Source of the DNA: Parazoarcus communis SWub3 = DSM 12120
Lineage (GTDB): Bacteria; Pseudomonadota; Gammaproteobacteria; Burkholderiales; Rhodocyclaceae
NCBI RefSeq assembly: GCF_003226565.1
Contig: NZ_QKOE01000015.1
Coordinates: forward strand, 1-64,000
Length of the DNA stretch: 64,000 bases
Reading direction: 5' to 3'
The notes under the pieces are model-generated. The model saw nothing but the letters and a program-made list of their open reading frames with translations, was not told the origin of the DNA and searched no databases. A program made the position numbers and the translations under genes. Numbering within the stretch: position 1 is the first letter of the stretch; the number at the start of each line of letters is the position of its first letter. Positions 45,712 to 55,639 of this stretch are shown here, one piece after another.

Positions 45712-47169
45712 ATGAGCCATCCGCAACATCTGGGCAAGTATCAGATTCAGGCCGTTCTTGGCAAAGGCGGCATGGGTACGGTCTATCGTGCCCATGATCC
45801 GGCGATCGATCGGGTGGTCGCACTCAAGACCATCCGTCGTGAGCTGATCGAGGCTGGGGATGGCCAGGGCATGGTCGAGCGATTCCGCAACGAGGCGCGC
45901 GCGGCGGGCCGTCTCAACCACCCCGGCATTGTTGCAATCTACGATTTTGGTGAAGACGAGCAGGTTGCCTTCATCGCCATGGAGTATGTCGATGGCTGTG
46001 GTCTGGGGCAGTATCTGCGCCAGGGCCGCAAGCTGCCGGTTGCCGACGTGGTCAGCATCATGATCCAGCTGCTGGAAGCGCTCGATTACGTGCACCAGCG
46101 CGGCGTCATCCATCGCGACATCAAGGCGGCCAACTTGCTGATCACGGCCAATGGTCGGCTCAAGATCACCGATTTCGGTATTGCCCGCATCGACATGGCC
46201 AACCTGACTCAGGTCGGTTCGGTCATCGGAACGCCGAGCACGATGGCGCCTGAGCAGTTTCTTGGCCTGGCGGTGGATCACCGGGCCGACCTGTTTGCTG
46301 CCGGAGTGGTGTTCTATGAGATGCTGACCGGTGAGCGCCCGTTTACCGGTGGCATGGAGGCGATGGCCTACCAGGTTTGCAATGTGCAGCAACTGCCGCC
46401 ATCCGCGCACAATCCAGAGCTGTCGCCCTTGTTTGATGCGATCCTTACCCAGGCACTGGCCAAGCGCGCGGACGAGCGTTATGCCGATGCCGCAGCTTTT
46501 GCCGTGGCGCTGCGCGAGGCTTATGAGGCAGCTTTCCGGACGCCGCCCAGTCCAGTGGTGTCGGAGGAGACGGTGGTCATGACGGCCGCGGCAGTGCGCG
46601 CCAGTCTCGCGGCCATGCAGGCGCAGCATGCGGGGCCGGTGACTTCGATGCCGTTGAGCCCGACTCTGGCCACCCCGCTGCCCACCCAATGGCAGGAGGA
46701 CACCTTGCGGACGGTCGAACGCCAGCTGGCCGCCCACATCGGGCCGTTAGCCCGGGTGATCGTGCGCAAGGCCGCGACGACATCAGCCGATCTGGGCGAA
46801 CTTTACCGGCAGCTGGAGGACAAGCTTGATACGGAAGAGGCTCGCCGGAAGTTCCGCGATGGCCTGAGCCGCGCAGGATTGGCTCAACCCTCGGCTCCGA
46901 CATGCGTTGTGACATCCGCCGTGGGAGGAGGGCTGGCGGTGGTGACCACTACCCCGAAGTCAGCGCAGGAGGTCGCGGTCACACCTGCACAGATCGAACG
47001 TGCAACCCAGTTATTGGCTCGTCATCTCGGGCCGATCGCGGGGGTGCTGGTTAAGCGTGCTGCGCGAGATGGCGCAGACCTCAACCAGTTCGGTGCGCTG
47101 CTAGCCGCTCAGATTGACGATCCCGTAATACGGAGTCGTTTCCTGGCGGATTTAGGCAAGACGGGTTGA
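45712..47169 (+). CDS. Hanks-type Ser/Thr protein kinase, possibly PpkA-like
   Basis: The 485-residue protein starts with a complete kinase domain: glycine loop LGKGGMGTVYRAHD (about 16-29), lysine in ALKTI (about 43), catalytic loop HRDIKAANLL (about 134), DFGIARID and APEQF. There is no membrane helix. After a linker, two similar stretches of about 50 residues follow (RQLAAHIGPLARVIVRKAA near 335 and QLLARHLGPIAGVLVKRAA near 431). It lies at the edge of the type VI cluster, where the PpkA kinase of Pseudomonas activates secretion by phosphorylating Fha; no fha or phosphatase gene is in the window. The link is by position. Confidence 0.88.
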   Translation: MSHPQHLGKYQIQAVLGKGGMGTVYRAHDPAIDRVVALKTIRRELIEAGDGQGMVERFRNEARAAGRLNHPGIVAIYDFGEDEQVAFIAMEYVDGCGLGQYLRQGRKLPVADVVSIMIQLLEALDYVHQRGVIHRDIKAANLLITANGRLKITDFGIARIDMANLTQVGSVIGTPSTMAPEQFLGLAVDHRADLFAAGVVFYEMLTGERPFTGGMEAMAYQVCNVQQLPPSAHNPELSPLFDAILTQALAKRADERYADAAAFAVALREAYEAAFRTPPSPVVSEETVVMTAAAVRASLAAMQAQHAGPVTSMPLSPTLATPLPTQWQEDTLRTVERQLAAHIGPLARVIVRKAATTSADLGELYRQLEDKLDTEEARRKFRDGLSRAGLAQPSAPTCVVTSAVGGGLAVVTTTPKSAQEVAVTPAQIERATQLLARHLGPIAGVLVKRAARDGADLNQFGALLAAQIDDPVIRSRFLADLGKTG

Positions 47170-47191
47170 GGCATACCTGTCAAGTCTGGCC

Positions 47192-47776
47192 TTAAACCCC
47201 GCTGAAGGCTGATAGCACGCGAGTGACGATGGGCTGTAGCGTCTGGAAGTCGGCAGTCCCTGTGCCAATCAGTTCGACGTCTTTGGCTGGTAGGTAGGTG
47301 AAGGTGACCACCACCGGCGTGCTCGCCATGGAAATTGCCGGGGGTCTTTGTCTTGTCTTGACTTGCTTATGGATTGCAGAAACACCTTCCCCGATCAAAC
47401 CGCCGACATCGGTTACCGTGTTGCCGGGCGTCATTGCAGCCAGCCCCTCGGTGAGCTGCTGGATGGTGTCGTGTATCGGGAATAGTCCCTTGAATCGCTC
47501 GCCAGGCCGATAGAAACAGGCGCCCATATAGATGTCTGGCAGATCCAGTATTCGGTTCTCAATTGCGGCCGTGGGTCGCTGCGCAAGGAAATTGATTACC
47601 TCATGCCACATGCCGATTAGTGCGAGTGGCTTGGTGCCCGCACCAACTTCCGAGAAGAGATAGTTGCCATTGCTCGCGGTGGCGGCGTGCGTCATCACGC
47701 CGCTGTCCTGAACGAAACTGAGTGTGCCGACTTTGTGGACCTTGGAGGCGGGAACCCGCCACATGTCTGCTGCCAT
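47192..47776 (-). CDS. Hypothetical protein, 194 residues, at the end of the T6SS operon
   Basis: I do not recognise a family. The ATG is preceded by GAGGAG, so it is a real gene. The protein is soluble, without a signal peptide or membrane helix; it contains FVQDSGVMTHAATASNG, GMWHEVINFLAQRP and a beta-rich end (STPVVVTFTYLPAKDVELIG). It is the last gene on the minus strand of the type VI cluster and ends 22 bases from the convergent kinase gene. By eye its GC content is lower than in the first 45 kb. An effector-, immunity- or accessory role is possible but unsupported. Confidence 0.65.
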   Translation of the reverse strand: MAADMWRVPASKVHKVGTLSFVQDSGVMTHAATASNGNYLFSEVGAGTKPLALIGMWHEVINFLAQRPTAAIENRILDLPDIYMGACFYRPGERFKGLFPIHDTIQQLTEGLAAMTPGNTVTDVGGLIGEGVSAIHKQVKTRQRPPAISMASTPVVVTFTYLPAKDVELIGTGTADFQTLQPIVTRVLSAFSGV

Positions 47777-47883
47777 GGGATCTCCTCAGTATTTGCGCCG
47801 ATGATGACTGAGTTAAGCAGATGTGCTCGATCTGTTCAACCCACTCGAGCTGCTGCGGGGTTTGAGTGCGGAGGTATGTAGGA

Positions 47884-49221
47884 TCATACCTTGCGGGCGA
47901 CCTGCAATAAACCAGGTACAGGCTTTCCCCCTTCAGTTCGAAGGACCACGTGTTCGGTGGATGTCGGGGTTAGCCCCGCTGCCTGGAGCGCATCGATCAC
48001 ATAGGCTGGTGAATGTGCGTAGCGGCCATGGGGTGCAAGCAGGTAACGCAGGCAGTTCTGCCCGGAACTGGCCAGTTCTACGGTGAATACCAGTGTTCCA
48101 TCCTGCTTCAGCGATCTGAAGGCACCTGTGAATACGGCATCCAGGGCGCCAAAGTAGCAGAGTGTGTCGGCCGAAACGATCAGATCGTAGCTTCCTGCGG
48201 GCTCCTCGCGAAGGAAGGCCGTTAGCTCGGCTTTCACCAACCGGTCATAGACATTGCGTCCTTGCGCCTTCGTGAGCATAGGGGCGGAGAGGTCGATACC
48301 GGTCAACTGGTGTGCGAAGCGGGTCAGCAATGGTCCGCACAGACCGGTTCCGCAGCCGGCGTCGAGTATCTCGAGAGATTTGAACTGATTGTGATGCATG
48401 CGCTCGACTGCATCGGCGACATGCTGTGGTGCGCGATAGGTCAATGCGGCCAGCTTGGCGTCAAAGCTGTCGGCAAAACCGTCGAATACGGATTCGATGT
48501 AGGCATCTTCAGCGCGTTCTGGGACGTCCTTTCCGGTACAGGCGGCCAGATGATGGCGGGGGGTCGGGTTGTTCGGTTCGGCTTCGACCCACGCTCGGTA
48601 GAACGCAGCTGCATCATCGATACGTCCGAGCATGTAATAGGCATAACCCAGCATCCTGCGTGCCGAAGGATTGGATGGCATCAGAGCGATGGTCTCACAG
48701 TAGTACCGTACTGCTTCCTCGACGCGGCCGATGCCCGCGAGCAGATTGCCCAGATTGTTGTGGGCATCGATGTTGCTCGGGTCTAGTTCTAGCACTTTGC
48801 GGTATGCAGCTTCTGATTCTGCAAACCGTCCTTGGGCGCGGCGAAGTACACCAAGATTGTTATGAACAGTGGGTTCAGTCGCGTTGAGGGCGATACAGTG
48901 TTCGTAAGCTTCACCAGCATCGTCGATGTGGCCAAGGTCCAGCAAGATGTTGCCCAAGTTGTTCCAGACGCCGGGTGCATCCGGATTCTGAGCCAGACTG
49001 CGCCGCATCAGCGCGATGGCCTCTTCCGGACGGCCACGCTGGTGCATTGCAATTGCTAGAAAGTTCAATGCGTCAGGATGCTCCGGAACACTTTCGAGCA
49101 CACGCCAATAAACGGTTTCTGCAGCATCGAGTTCTCCGATACGATGCAAGCGGGTAGCAAATGTCAACGCATCTTCCAGCGTCATCTCGTCGGGTAGTCC
49201 AGCAGGTGCGGAGGCTGTCAT
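47884..49221 (-). CDS. TPR-repeat protein fused to a SAM methyltransferase
   Basis: The 445-residue protein has about six tetratricopeptide repeats (residues 15-240; e.g. WNNLGNILLDLGHIDDAGEAY and HNNLGVLRRAQGRFAESEAAY) followed by a class I methyltransferase domain with ILDAGCGTGLCGPLL near 285 and LIVSADTLCYFG near 350. TPRs likely bind a protein partner and the enzyme domain may methylate it or a small molecule. It lies 216 bases downstream of tssH on the same strand. Third-position GC appears lower than in the left half of the window. Target unknown. Confidence 0.85.
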   Translation of the reverse strand: MTASAPAGLPDEMTLEDALTFATRLHRIGELDAAETVYWRVLESVPEHPDALNFLAIAMHQRGRPEEAIALMRRSLAQNPDAPGVWNNLGNILLDLGHIDDAGEAYEHCIALNATEPTVHNNLGVLRRAQGRFAESEAAYRKVLELDPSNIDAHNNLGNLLAGIGRVEEAVRYYCETIALMPSNPSARRMLGYAYYMLGRIDDAAAFYRAWVEAEPNNPTPRHHLAACTGKDVPERAEDAYIESVFDGFADSFDAKLAALTYRAPQHVADAVERMHHNQFKSLEILDAGCGTGLCGPLLTRFAHQLTGIDLSAPMLTKAQGRNVYDRLVKAELTAFLREEPAGSYDLIVSADTLCYFGALDAVFTGAFRSLKQDGTLVFTVELASSGQNCLRYLLAPHGRYAHSPAYVIDALQAAGLTPTSTEHVVLRTEGGKPVPGLLQVARKV

Positions 49222-49437
49222 AGTCGATGGGCTTTGTGCTTCAGGTGTCTTGAGGCCGAGGACAAGTCATGTCTTGCCGGAGTACGCAACGCCGCAATTT
49301 CTTGCGTTGTGCGACTGATCGTCGTGCTGCTGTGCGTACCTGTGGCCGGCCCGGATGGGCGGCCTTGAGCGACGCGAATTGGTGGATGGTGCTGGGAATG
49401 GAGTCCCCAATTCGGCAGACTGACTCTACTGGCAAGG

Positions 49438-52164
49438 TCAGAATGTATACTGAAAGTTGCTATCTTCCACTCCGACACTGACCCGTTCAATTTGAGTACC
49501 TTCCATCATCCGTGTCAGGAAGGCACGGCTGATGTCCGGCAACATCGTATTGGTCAGGATCGCATCGATCATGCGGCCACCGGATTCGGTTTCGGTGCAA
49601 CGGCTGACGACAAGTTTGACGACGTCCTCGCTGTACTCGAACGGGACCTTGTGGTGATCTTCGACACGCTTCTTGATACGGCCGAGTTGAAGGTGGACGA
49701 TCTTGCCCAGCATCTCGTCACTGAGCGGATAGTAGGGAATGGTCACCAGTCGGCCAAGCAGGGCGGGCGGGAAGATCTTCAGCAGGGGGTCGCGCAGGGC
49801 CTTCGCCAGACCATCCGGGTCGGGCAGCAGTTCCGGATCCTTGCACATGCCGGCGATGAGTTCGGTGCCTGCGTTGGTGGTGAGCAGGATCAGGGTGTTC
49901 TTGAAGTTGATGTAGCGCCCTTCACCGTCTTCCATGAAGCCTTTGTCGAAGACCTGGAAGAAGATCTCATGCACGTCGGGATGTGCCTTCTCCACTTCGT
50001 CCAGTAGTACCACGCTATAGGGCTTGCGTCGTACTGCTTCGGTCAGCACACCACCCTCTCCGTAACCGACGTAACCCGGCGGGGCGCCTTTCAGCGTCGA
50101 GACCGTGTGCGCCTCCTGGAACTCGCTCATGTTGATGGTGATCAGGTTCTGCTCGCCACCGTACAGCGCCTCGGCCAGTGCCAGGGCCGTTTCGGTCTTG
50201 CCCACACCGGAGGTGCCGGCGAGCATGAATACACCAATCGGTTTGTTCGGGTTGTCGAGGCCGGCGCGTGAGGTCTGGATGCGTTTGGCGATCATCTCCA
50301 TCGCATGATCCTGGCCGATCACGCGCTTACCCAGGTTTTCGGCCAGTTTAAGGATGGTTTCCACCTCATTGCGGGCCATCCGTCCGACCGGAATGCCGGT
50401 CCAGTCGGCGACCACCGAGGCAACGGCCTGGTAATCGACCGTTGGCAGGATCAGCGGGTCTTCGCCCTGCAGTTCAGCCAGCCGGCTCTGGACGTCGATG
50501 AGTTCGGCGAGCAGCTCCTCACGCGACTTTTCGGGCGGGGCGGCTTCGTCAGTGTTGGCGGCCAGGGGTGCGACGGCGTCGGCGGCAACTTCCAGCGGAC
50601 TGCCGGTCCCTTCGACCGGCTTGCTGCCGTCGCGCAGCTTCGCGCGCAGCCCCAACAACTGGTCGACAAGCGCCTTCTCGTCCTGCCAGCGTTGCGAGAG
50701 CCCCGCCAGACGGTCGTGTTCGGCAGCCAGCAGCCCGTTGCACAGGGCTTCGCGCTCGGCGGTGTTCATTCCAATGGCCTTCTCGCGATCGATGATGGCG
50801 AGTTCGGTCTCGAGGTTTTCGATCCTGCGCTGGCTGTCATCCACCTCGGCAGGGGTGGCATGCAGGCTGATGGCTACCCGGGCGCAGGCGGTGTCGAGCA
50901 GGCTGACTGCCTTGTCGGGCAATTGACGCGCCGGGATGTAGCGATGCGACAGTTTGACTGCTGCCTCCAGCGCCTCGTCCAGGATCTGTACCTTGTGGTG
51001 CTTCTCCATCATTGTCGCAACGCCGCGCAGCATCAGCACGCCTTTTTCTTCGGACGGCTCGTCGACCTGCACAACCTGGAAGCGGCGGGTCAGGGCGGGG
51101 TCCTTCTCGAAGTACTTCTTGTATTCGGCAAAGGTCGTGGCGGCAACGGTGCGCAGGGTGCCACGCGCCAGTGCTGGCTTGAGCAGGTTGGCAGCGTCGC
51201 CGGTACCTGCGGCACCTCCGGCGCCGACCAGCGTGTGCGCTTCATCGATGAACAGGATGATGGGCTTGGGCGAAGCCTGAACCTCCTCGATGACCGAGCG
51301 CAGTCGTTGTTCGAACTCGCCTTTCATGCTGGCTCCAGCCTGCAGCAAGCCGATGTCCAGGGTCAGCAGGCTGACGTCCTTGAGCGCCGGTGGTACGTCG
51401 CCCTTGACGATGCGCTGAGCGAAGCCTTCCACCACCGCGGTCTTGCCGACCCCGGCTTCACCCGTGAGGATGGGGTTGTTCTGGCGGCGGCGCATCAGGA
51501 TGTCGATGACCTGGCGGATTTCCTCGTCGCGACCGACGATCGGGTCCATCTTGCCGGAGCGGGCCTGCTCGGTGAGGTCGACGGTGAACTTCTTCAGTGC
51601 CTCCTGCTTGCCCATCTGGGCCGGGGCGATCGCGTTACTGTCCTCGCCTGGCTGGCTGCTCGAGCCGTCACGCGCACCCAGGTGTTCCTCAGGAGAGGCT
51701 GCCACGATACGGGCAAAGTCGTCGGTCAGCACATCGGGCTTGATCCGTTCGAACTGGCGCGATATCCCCATCAGGGCGTTGCGCAGCGAAGGCGTCTTGA
51801 GCATGCCGACGAGCAGGTGGCCGGAGCGGACCTGGCGCTCGCCGAACATCAGCGAGCCATAGACCCAGCCGCGTTCGACTGCAGTATCCAGGTGGGTGGA
51901 CAGGTCCGAGATCGAGGTCGAGCCACGGGGCAGGCGGTCGAGTGCTGCCGTCATGTCGGCTGCCAGGCGCGCGGCGTCGAGCTCGAAGTGACGGACGATG
52001 TGATGCAGGTCCGTGTCTTCGGCCTGCAGCAGTTGTTGCAGCCAGTGTTCCAGCTCGACGTAGGGATTGCCGCGCAGCTTGCAGAAGACAGTTGCGCCTT
52101 CGATTGCCTTGTAAGTCAGACTGTTGAGTTTGCCGAAGGAGGCGATCCGACTGATTTCGCTCAT
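49438..52164 (-). CDS. tssH: T6SS sheath-recycling ATPase TssH (ClpV)
   Basis: ClpV disassembles contracted TssB-TssC sheaths. The 908-residue AAA+ protein has the N-terminal Clp repeats, a first ATPase domain (Walker [17 protein letters not shown]), a middle coiled coil, a second ATPase domain ([21 protein letters not shown] start region) and a C-terminal domain. The [21 protein letters not shown] segment is diagnostic of the Clp family, and the insertion plus context identify ClpV rather than ClpB. It follows tssG after 69 bases. Confidence 0.95.
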   Translation of the reverse strand: MSEISRIASFGKLNSLTYKAIEGATVFCKLRGNPYVELEHWLQQLLQAEDTDLHHIVRHFELDAARLAADMTAALDRLPRGSTSISDLSTHLDTAVERGWVYGSLMFGERQVRSGHLLVGMLKTPSLRNALMGISRQFERIKPDVLTDDFARIVAASPEEHLGARDGSSSQPGEDSNAIAPAQMGKQEALKKFTVDLTEQARSGKMDPIVGRDEEIRQVIDILMRRRQNNPILTGEAGVGKTAVVEGFAQRIVKGDVPPALKDVSLLTLDIGLLQAGASMKGEFEQRLRSVIEEVQASPKPIILFIDEAHTLVGAGGAAGTGDAANLLKPALARGTLRTVAATTFAEYKKYFEKDPALTRRFQVVQVDEPSEEKGVLMLRGVATMMEKHHKVQILDEALEAAVKLSHRYIPARQLPDKAVSLLDTACARVAISLHATPAEVDDSQRRIENLETELAIIDREKAIGMNTAEREALCNGLLAAEHDRLAGLSQRWQDEKALVDQLLGLRAKLRDGSKPVEGTGSPLEVAADAVAPLAANTDEAAPPEKSREELLAELIDVQSRLAELQGEDPLILPTVDYQAVASVVADWTGIPVGRMARNEVETILKLAENLGKRVIGQDHAMEMIAKRIQTSRAGLDNPNKPIGVFMLAGTSGVGKTETALALAEALYGGEQNLITINMSEFQEAHTVSTLKGAPPGYVGYGEGGVLTEAVRRKPYSVVLLDEVEKAHPDVHEIFFQVFDKGFMEDGEGRYINFKNTLILLTTNAGTELIAGMCKDPELLPDPDGLAKALRDPLLKIFPPALLGRLVTIPYYPLSDEMLGKIVHLQLGRIKKRVEDHHKVPFEYSEDVVKLVVSRCTETESGGRMIDAILTNTMLPDISRAFLTRMMEGTQIERVSVGVEDSNFQYTF

Positions 52165-52233
52165 GCGTCTGTCTCCGTAAGTTGTGTTGTGTCTTGCCGC
52201 CGTGGGCGAGATCAGTGTTTGTTGACGAGAGGG

Positions 52234-53271
52234 TTAAGCAGAAGGGGGAGGGGCGTTTGCTTGCCGCTTCAGCAGCCTTTCTCCATCCAGAACGAGGTCA
52301 TCCGCATCATGTTGCGTCCTACGCTTGCCAAGCCAGCTCGTCCAGCCGAGGCGCGCTCCGCGCGCCAGTTCGAGTTGCGGCACTTCGCTGGCCTTGAGTT
52401 GCAGGCGTGCATCCCAAGCCAGTTCTCCATGAGTATAGAAACGTATCCAGTCCGAGATCCGCGGCAACGCGCTGCCGCCCGGCAACAAGGCGATGTACTG
52501 CTTCAGGCTCATGGGGCCGAGGCGCAAACGGAACTTGCTCTGTCGGTCCCATACTCGACGACCGATGACCACATCGACGCCGAGGTGTCGTTGGCCGATA
52601 CGGCCGTGATCTCGCTCCCGCAGCGCCATCCAGTGCCCGACGTATTGTTCAACCTCGACATTCAGGTCGAAGTCGTTGGCGAGAATGGCCTGCAGGCCTT
52701 CGGCATTGCGGATCTGCCGCGACAGCAGTCCGGCATGGAACAGGCGGGCGTTGTCGGGGACACAATCGCGGTTGCGTAGTGTGGGTTCGCCAATACCGAA
52801 AGTGGAGCCAACATAGTCCGAGAAGCGGTCGTTTTTTGGTCGGTCCAGGCTGACTGTGGGTTGAGCCTGTGCCCAGGCTCGGTAGAACAACGCCAGGAAA
52901 CGATGGTGAATTAGATCGAGAAAGCGATTGAAGGTCGCGTCACCGTGGTTTAATTGACGATGACGGGCATATTCTGTTAAGTGAAGCGGTAAAGGACCAT
53001 TCGGGCCGAGCAAACCGAAGAAACGTACCTCCAGTCGCGGGGGGTGAAGATCGTTGGCAGGTGTGAATGCGGAAAGGCTGGCAGGGGCGAAAGAAAGTGA
53101 TGCCTCTTGGCCGAGGCGCACCGGCTCGTCCTGTGGGCGCAATGCCTCTGCCCAGCGCGGTGCATGCGGAAAGGCACATTCGATCCGGCGCATCGCCTGA
53201 AGGAAATCGATGGCGTAAGGTGCGCGTTCGAGTGCCGCGAACAGGCTTACAGGATCGGACGCTTTCCGCAT
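52234..53271 (-). CDS. tssG: T6SS baseplate protein TssG
   Basis: TssG is part of the baseplate wedge with TssE, TssF and TssK. The 345-residue protein shows the family pattern FFGLLGPNGPLPLHLTEYARHR and LGVDVVIGRRVWDRQSKFRLRLGP. Its ATG overlaps the end of tssF by 25 bases, so the two are translationally coupled. Confidence 0.93.
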   Translation of the reverse strand: MRKASDPVSLFAALERAPYAIDFLQAMRRIECAFPHAPRWAEALRPQDEPVRLGQEASLSFAPASLSAFTPANDLHPPRLEVRFFGLLGPNGPLPLHLTEYARHRQLNHGDATFNRFLDLIHHRFLALFYRAWAQAQPTVSLDRPKNDRFSDYVGSTFGIGEPTLRNRDCVPDNARLFHAGLLSRQIRNAEGLQAILANDFDLNVEVEQYVGHWMALRERDHGRIGQRHLGVDVVIGRRVWDRQSKFRLRLGPMSLKQYIALLPGGSALPRISDWIRFYTHGELAWDARLQLKASEVPQLELARGARLGWTSWLGKRRTQHDADDLVLDGERLLKRQANAPPPSA

Positions 53272-55121
53272 CGCGGCTCCCCGTTCATGATCGTGCCTCG
53301 TGTCAGGGAGCGCAGGCTGGTTTGGGTAAAGCTGTTTAGAGACGCGTGACGGGCCAGGAAGTGCTCCATTACGCTGCCGAACAGGAACGCACCGCTCCCC
53401 TCGAATGCCGATTCGTCAACTTCAAGTTCGATTTCCAGGCCTCGGCCAAAACAGATGGGGCCGGGAAATGGTAGGCGAGCGACAACCGTGTCTACCTTAA
53501 CGGACTTAAGCCCTTCGATTTGGCGACGTGCGCTGGCATCGCTGCTCCTGGTGTAGAGCAGGAGCATCTCGCGCAGAGCGCCAGCTCCTTCGTGTGCTGG
53601 TGTATCGACCAAGGAGAGGTGATTGAGCGCCAAGTGGCTGATTAGGCGCCATGCGATCGAGCCATCGGCCAGCATCGCATAAGGGCGAGAGGGGCCGCGC
53701 ACGCAGCGGATGTCTTCGACAGGTGCGGCGATGTCGAGCGAAAAGCCGCCGTGCCCCTCACCTTGCGGTAGCAGGATGGGCAGATCTCGATTCGTACAAA
53801 GCGTTTGGATCGACAATTGCCGCAGGTCGGATCGATAGGGTGCTTCGGCCGGGTCGACCAGGGATAAAAATAACTCGCTGCCAATGTAGCCAGTACGTGG
53901 CCCGGTGCGTTTCTGCTTTTCGGACAGCAGTCGAGGCTCCCGTCGACAGGTATAAAAGGCCTGCGTGGAACTAATGCCATTGTCGTGAAAATCAGCGTAG
54001 AACGGAAGGAAACGCAGTTCTTCCTGGGATCCGTGGAAGTGCCCGGTGACGCTGGTGAGCGCGTAGACTTCGTAGTCCATCGGATGTGCACGGTCTGCAA
54101 CGACGTGAAACTCGTGACCGCTGTCATTGATATGGATTCGGTCAGCGCGTTTCGGAAAGAGGTTGATTGCGGGTGTGCAGTGAAGCAGAAAGTTTGCGCG
54201 ATCGACCACACTTTCGAGGACCGAGTCACCTTGCCCGAACAATAGGACGAGTTCTATTTCCTCATTGGCTTGAACGATGGCCGGTTTCAGACCGCTGATG
54301 TCGAAGAACAGGAAACGCTCGGGAAATGCGAAGTATTCCTGTACCAGGCGATAACCATCGAAGCTGCGTCGACTAACTGGAAGCAGCGCCTGTTCGTCTT
54401 CATAACCGCAAAGGCGGACCTGGGTTGGTGGAATGAAATGCTGCCAACTGGACTTTCCGTCAGCGGCTCTCACCAGCGCGCCGAGCGTTGATCCTCCAAT
54501 CATCTCGAGCAGGCGATGAGCAACCTCCTGCGCGCCGCCGATATGAATATTTAGCGAGTCCAGTTCGAGTTGGGCGAATTTGAGGCCACCGGTGGTGCGC
54601 AAACGCAGGCGCACGCCACCCCGCACCCTCCCGGTCAGGGGAAGGCGGGCCAGTGGCAGATCAGGAGCAAAGCTGAAGTAGTTCGCCTGGGTCAGCTCAA
54701 CTGGCCATAGACGGAGTGTATGCGCGGTACGGAACTCGCAATGTGTGGTGTCGTTCCGCGTAGATACACTGCGAAACGGTGCTCCTCGGGGCAGGGTGAC
54801 GCCACTGGCGAGGTTGGTTTCACCCGGCTCCGGGCGAAACTGTACGATCAGCATCGCAGGCGTCGGCGCGAGATAGTGTGGGTACAGCATCTCCAGCAGG
54901 TTTTGCGTGAAGCGGGGAAACTCCGCATCGATCTTCAGCTGGACGCGCGCAGCGAGAAAGCTGGTTCCTTCGAGTAGACGCTCGACATATGGGTCGGCAA
55001 CCTCGATGCCTTCCATTCCGAGCCGTGCGGCAATCTTGGGAAACTGGCGTGCGAATTCTGCGCCCATCTCTCGCAGATGCTGAAGCTCGCGGTTGTAGTG
55101 CTTTAACAGCCTAGGGTCCAT
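53247..55121 (-). CDS. tssF: T6SS baseplate protein TssF
   Basis: The 624-residue protein starts MDPRLLKHYNRELQHLREMGAEFA, the typical TssF opening, and continues with RVQLKIDAEFPRFTQNLLEMLYPHYLAPTP-type sequence. TssF forms the main part of the baseplate wedge. The gene is 8 bases after tssE and overlaps tssG. Confidence 0.95.
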   Translation of the reverse strand: MDPRLLKHYNRELQHLREMGAEFARQFPKIAARLGMEGIEVADPYVERLLEGTSFLAARVQLKIDAEFPRFTQNLLEMLYPHYLAPTPAMLIVQFRPEPGETNLASGVTLPRGAPFRSVSTRNDTTHCEFRTAHTLRLWPVELTQANYFSFAPDLPLARLPLTGRVRGGVRLRLRTTGGLKFAQLELDSLNIHIGGAQEVAHRLLEMIGGSTLGALVRAADGKSSWQHFIPPTQVRLCGYEDEQALLPVSRRSFDGYRLVQEYFAFPERFLFFDISGLKPAIVQANEEIELVLLFGQGDSVLESVVDRANFLLHCTPAINLFPKRADRIHINDSGHEFHVVADRAHPMDYEVYALTSVTGHFHGSQEELRFLPFYADFHDNGISSTQAFYTCRREPRLLSEKQKRTGPRTGYIGSELFLSLVDPAEAPYRSDLRQLSIQTLCTNRDLPILLPQGEGHGGFSLDIAAPVEDIRCVRGPSRPYAMLADGSIAWRLISHLALNHLSLVDTPAHEGAGALREMLLLYTRSSDASARRQIEGLKSVKVDTVVARLPFPGPICFGRGLEIELEVDESAFEGSGAFLFGSVMEHFLARHASLNSFTQTSLRSLTRGTIMNGEPRCGKRPIL

Positions 55122-55129
55122 GCCCGATC

Positions 55130-55639
55130 TCAGTGGCTACCCAAGTCGCGGACCTCGACCAGACCACTCTCGAGATCCAGTTCGGTACGCAGGAGTAACT
55201 CCAGCGGAATCGGCTGAGCCCAGATCTGAGCAGAAATGCGCACGCCGATGACGTTGTGCCAGTCCAGGACGCTCTCTTGTTGGTCGGTGCTGATTTTTAG
55301 CGTGCCTGGGATGATGCGCGGTTCGAAGCGGGTGAGGGCATCGCTGATGGCGCGTTCAAGTTCGGTGATGTCCAGCGAGGAGGCAGTCTCGCCGGAGAAG
55401 CAGGGCATACCGTAGTTCAGTACGGACTGATCTGCTTCGGTCCAGTGAGCGAGTCCGTCGCTGGCGGGTGGGCGGGTGGCGTTGAGCAGCCAGGTCAGAT
55501 CCCGCAATACAGCCTCACGCAGCTGCGACCGGCTCAGCACGCTGCGCTCAAGAGCTTCCGTACGTAGTTCGGGTGCATCGTCCCGCAGGCGGTCGAGAAG
55601 GGCGGGCTGAAGCCTGTCCTGAGCTAGTCGTTCAATCAT
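55130..55639 (-). CDS. tssE: T6SS baseplate protein TssE (gp25-like)
   Basis: TssE resembles phage T4 gp25 and starts sheath assembly on the baseplate. The protein of about 169 residues contains LNYGMPCFSG, ERAISDALTRFEPRIIPGTLKI and a C-terminal beta segment. I chose the ATG at 55639 (MIERLAQDR), preceded by GGGGGAA, instead of an in-frame ATG at 55672 that lies deeper in tagJ. With this start it overlaps tagJ by 8 bases. Confidence 0.92.
   Translation of the reverse strand: MIERLAQDRLQPALLDRLRDDAPELRTEALERSVLSRSQLREAVLRDLTWLLNATRPPASDGLAHWTEADQSVLNYGMPCFSGETASSLDITELERAISDALTRFEPRIIPGTLKISTDQQESVLDWHNVIGVRISAQIWAQPIPLELLLRTELDLESGLVEVRDLGSH

Noticed and set aside
47192-47776. Identification of the 194-residue protein as TagF
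   Set aside because: It lacks the features expected of TagF and lies away from the tssL-tssM side where tagF usually sits.
49241-49435. 64-codon frame on the minus strand between tssH and the TPR-methyltransferase gene
   Set aside because: No ribosome site, Arg/Gln-rich composition and no similarity that I know. The 216-base gap shows nothing else convincing.
50305-52779. Open frame of over 800 codons on the plus strand
   Set aside because: It is antisense to tssH and tssG, both firmly identified, and the translation has no recognisable family.
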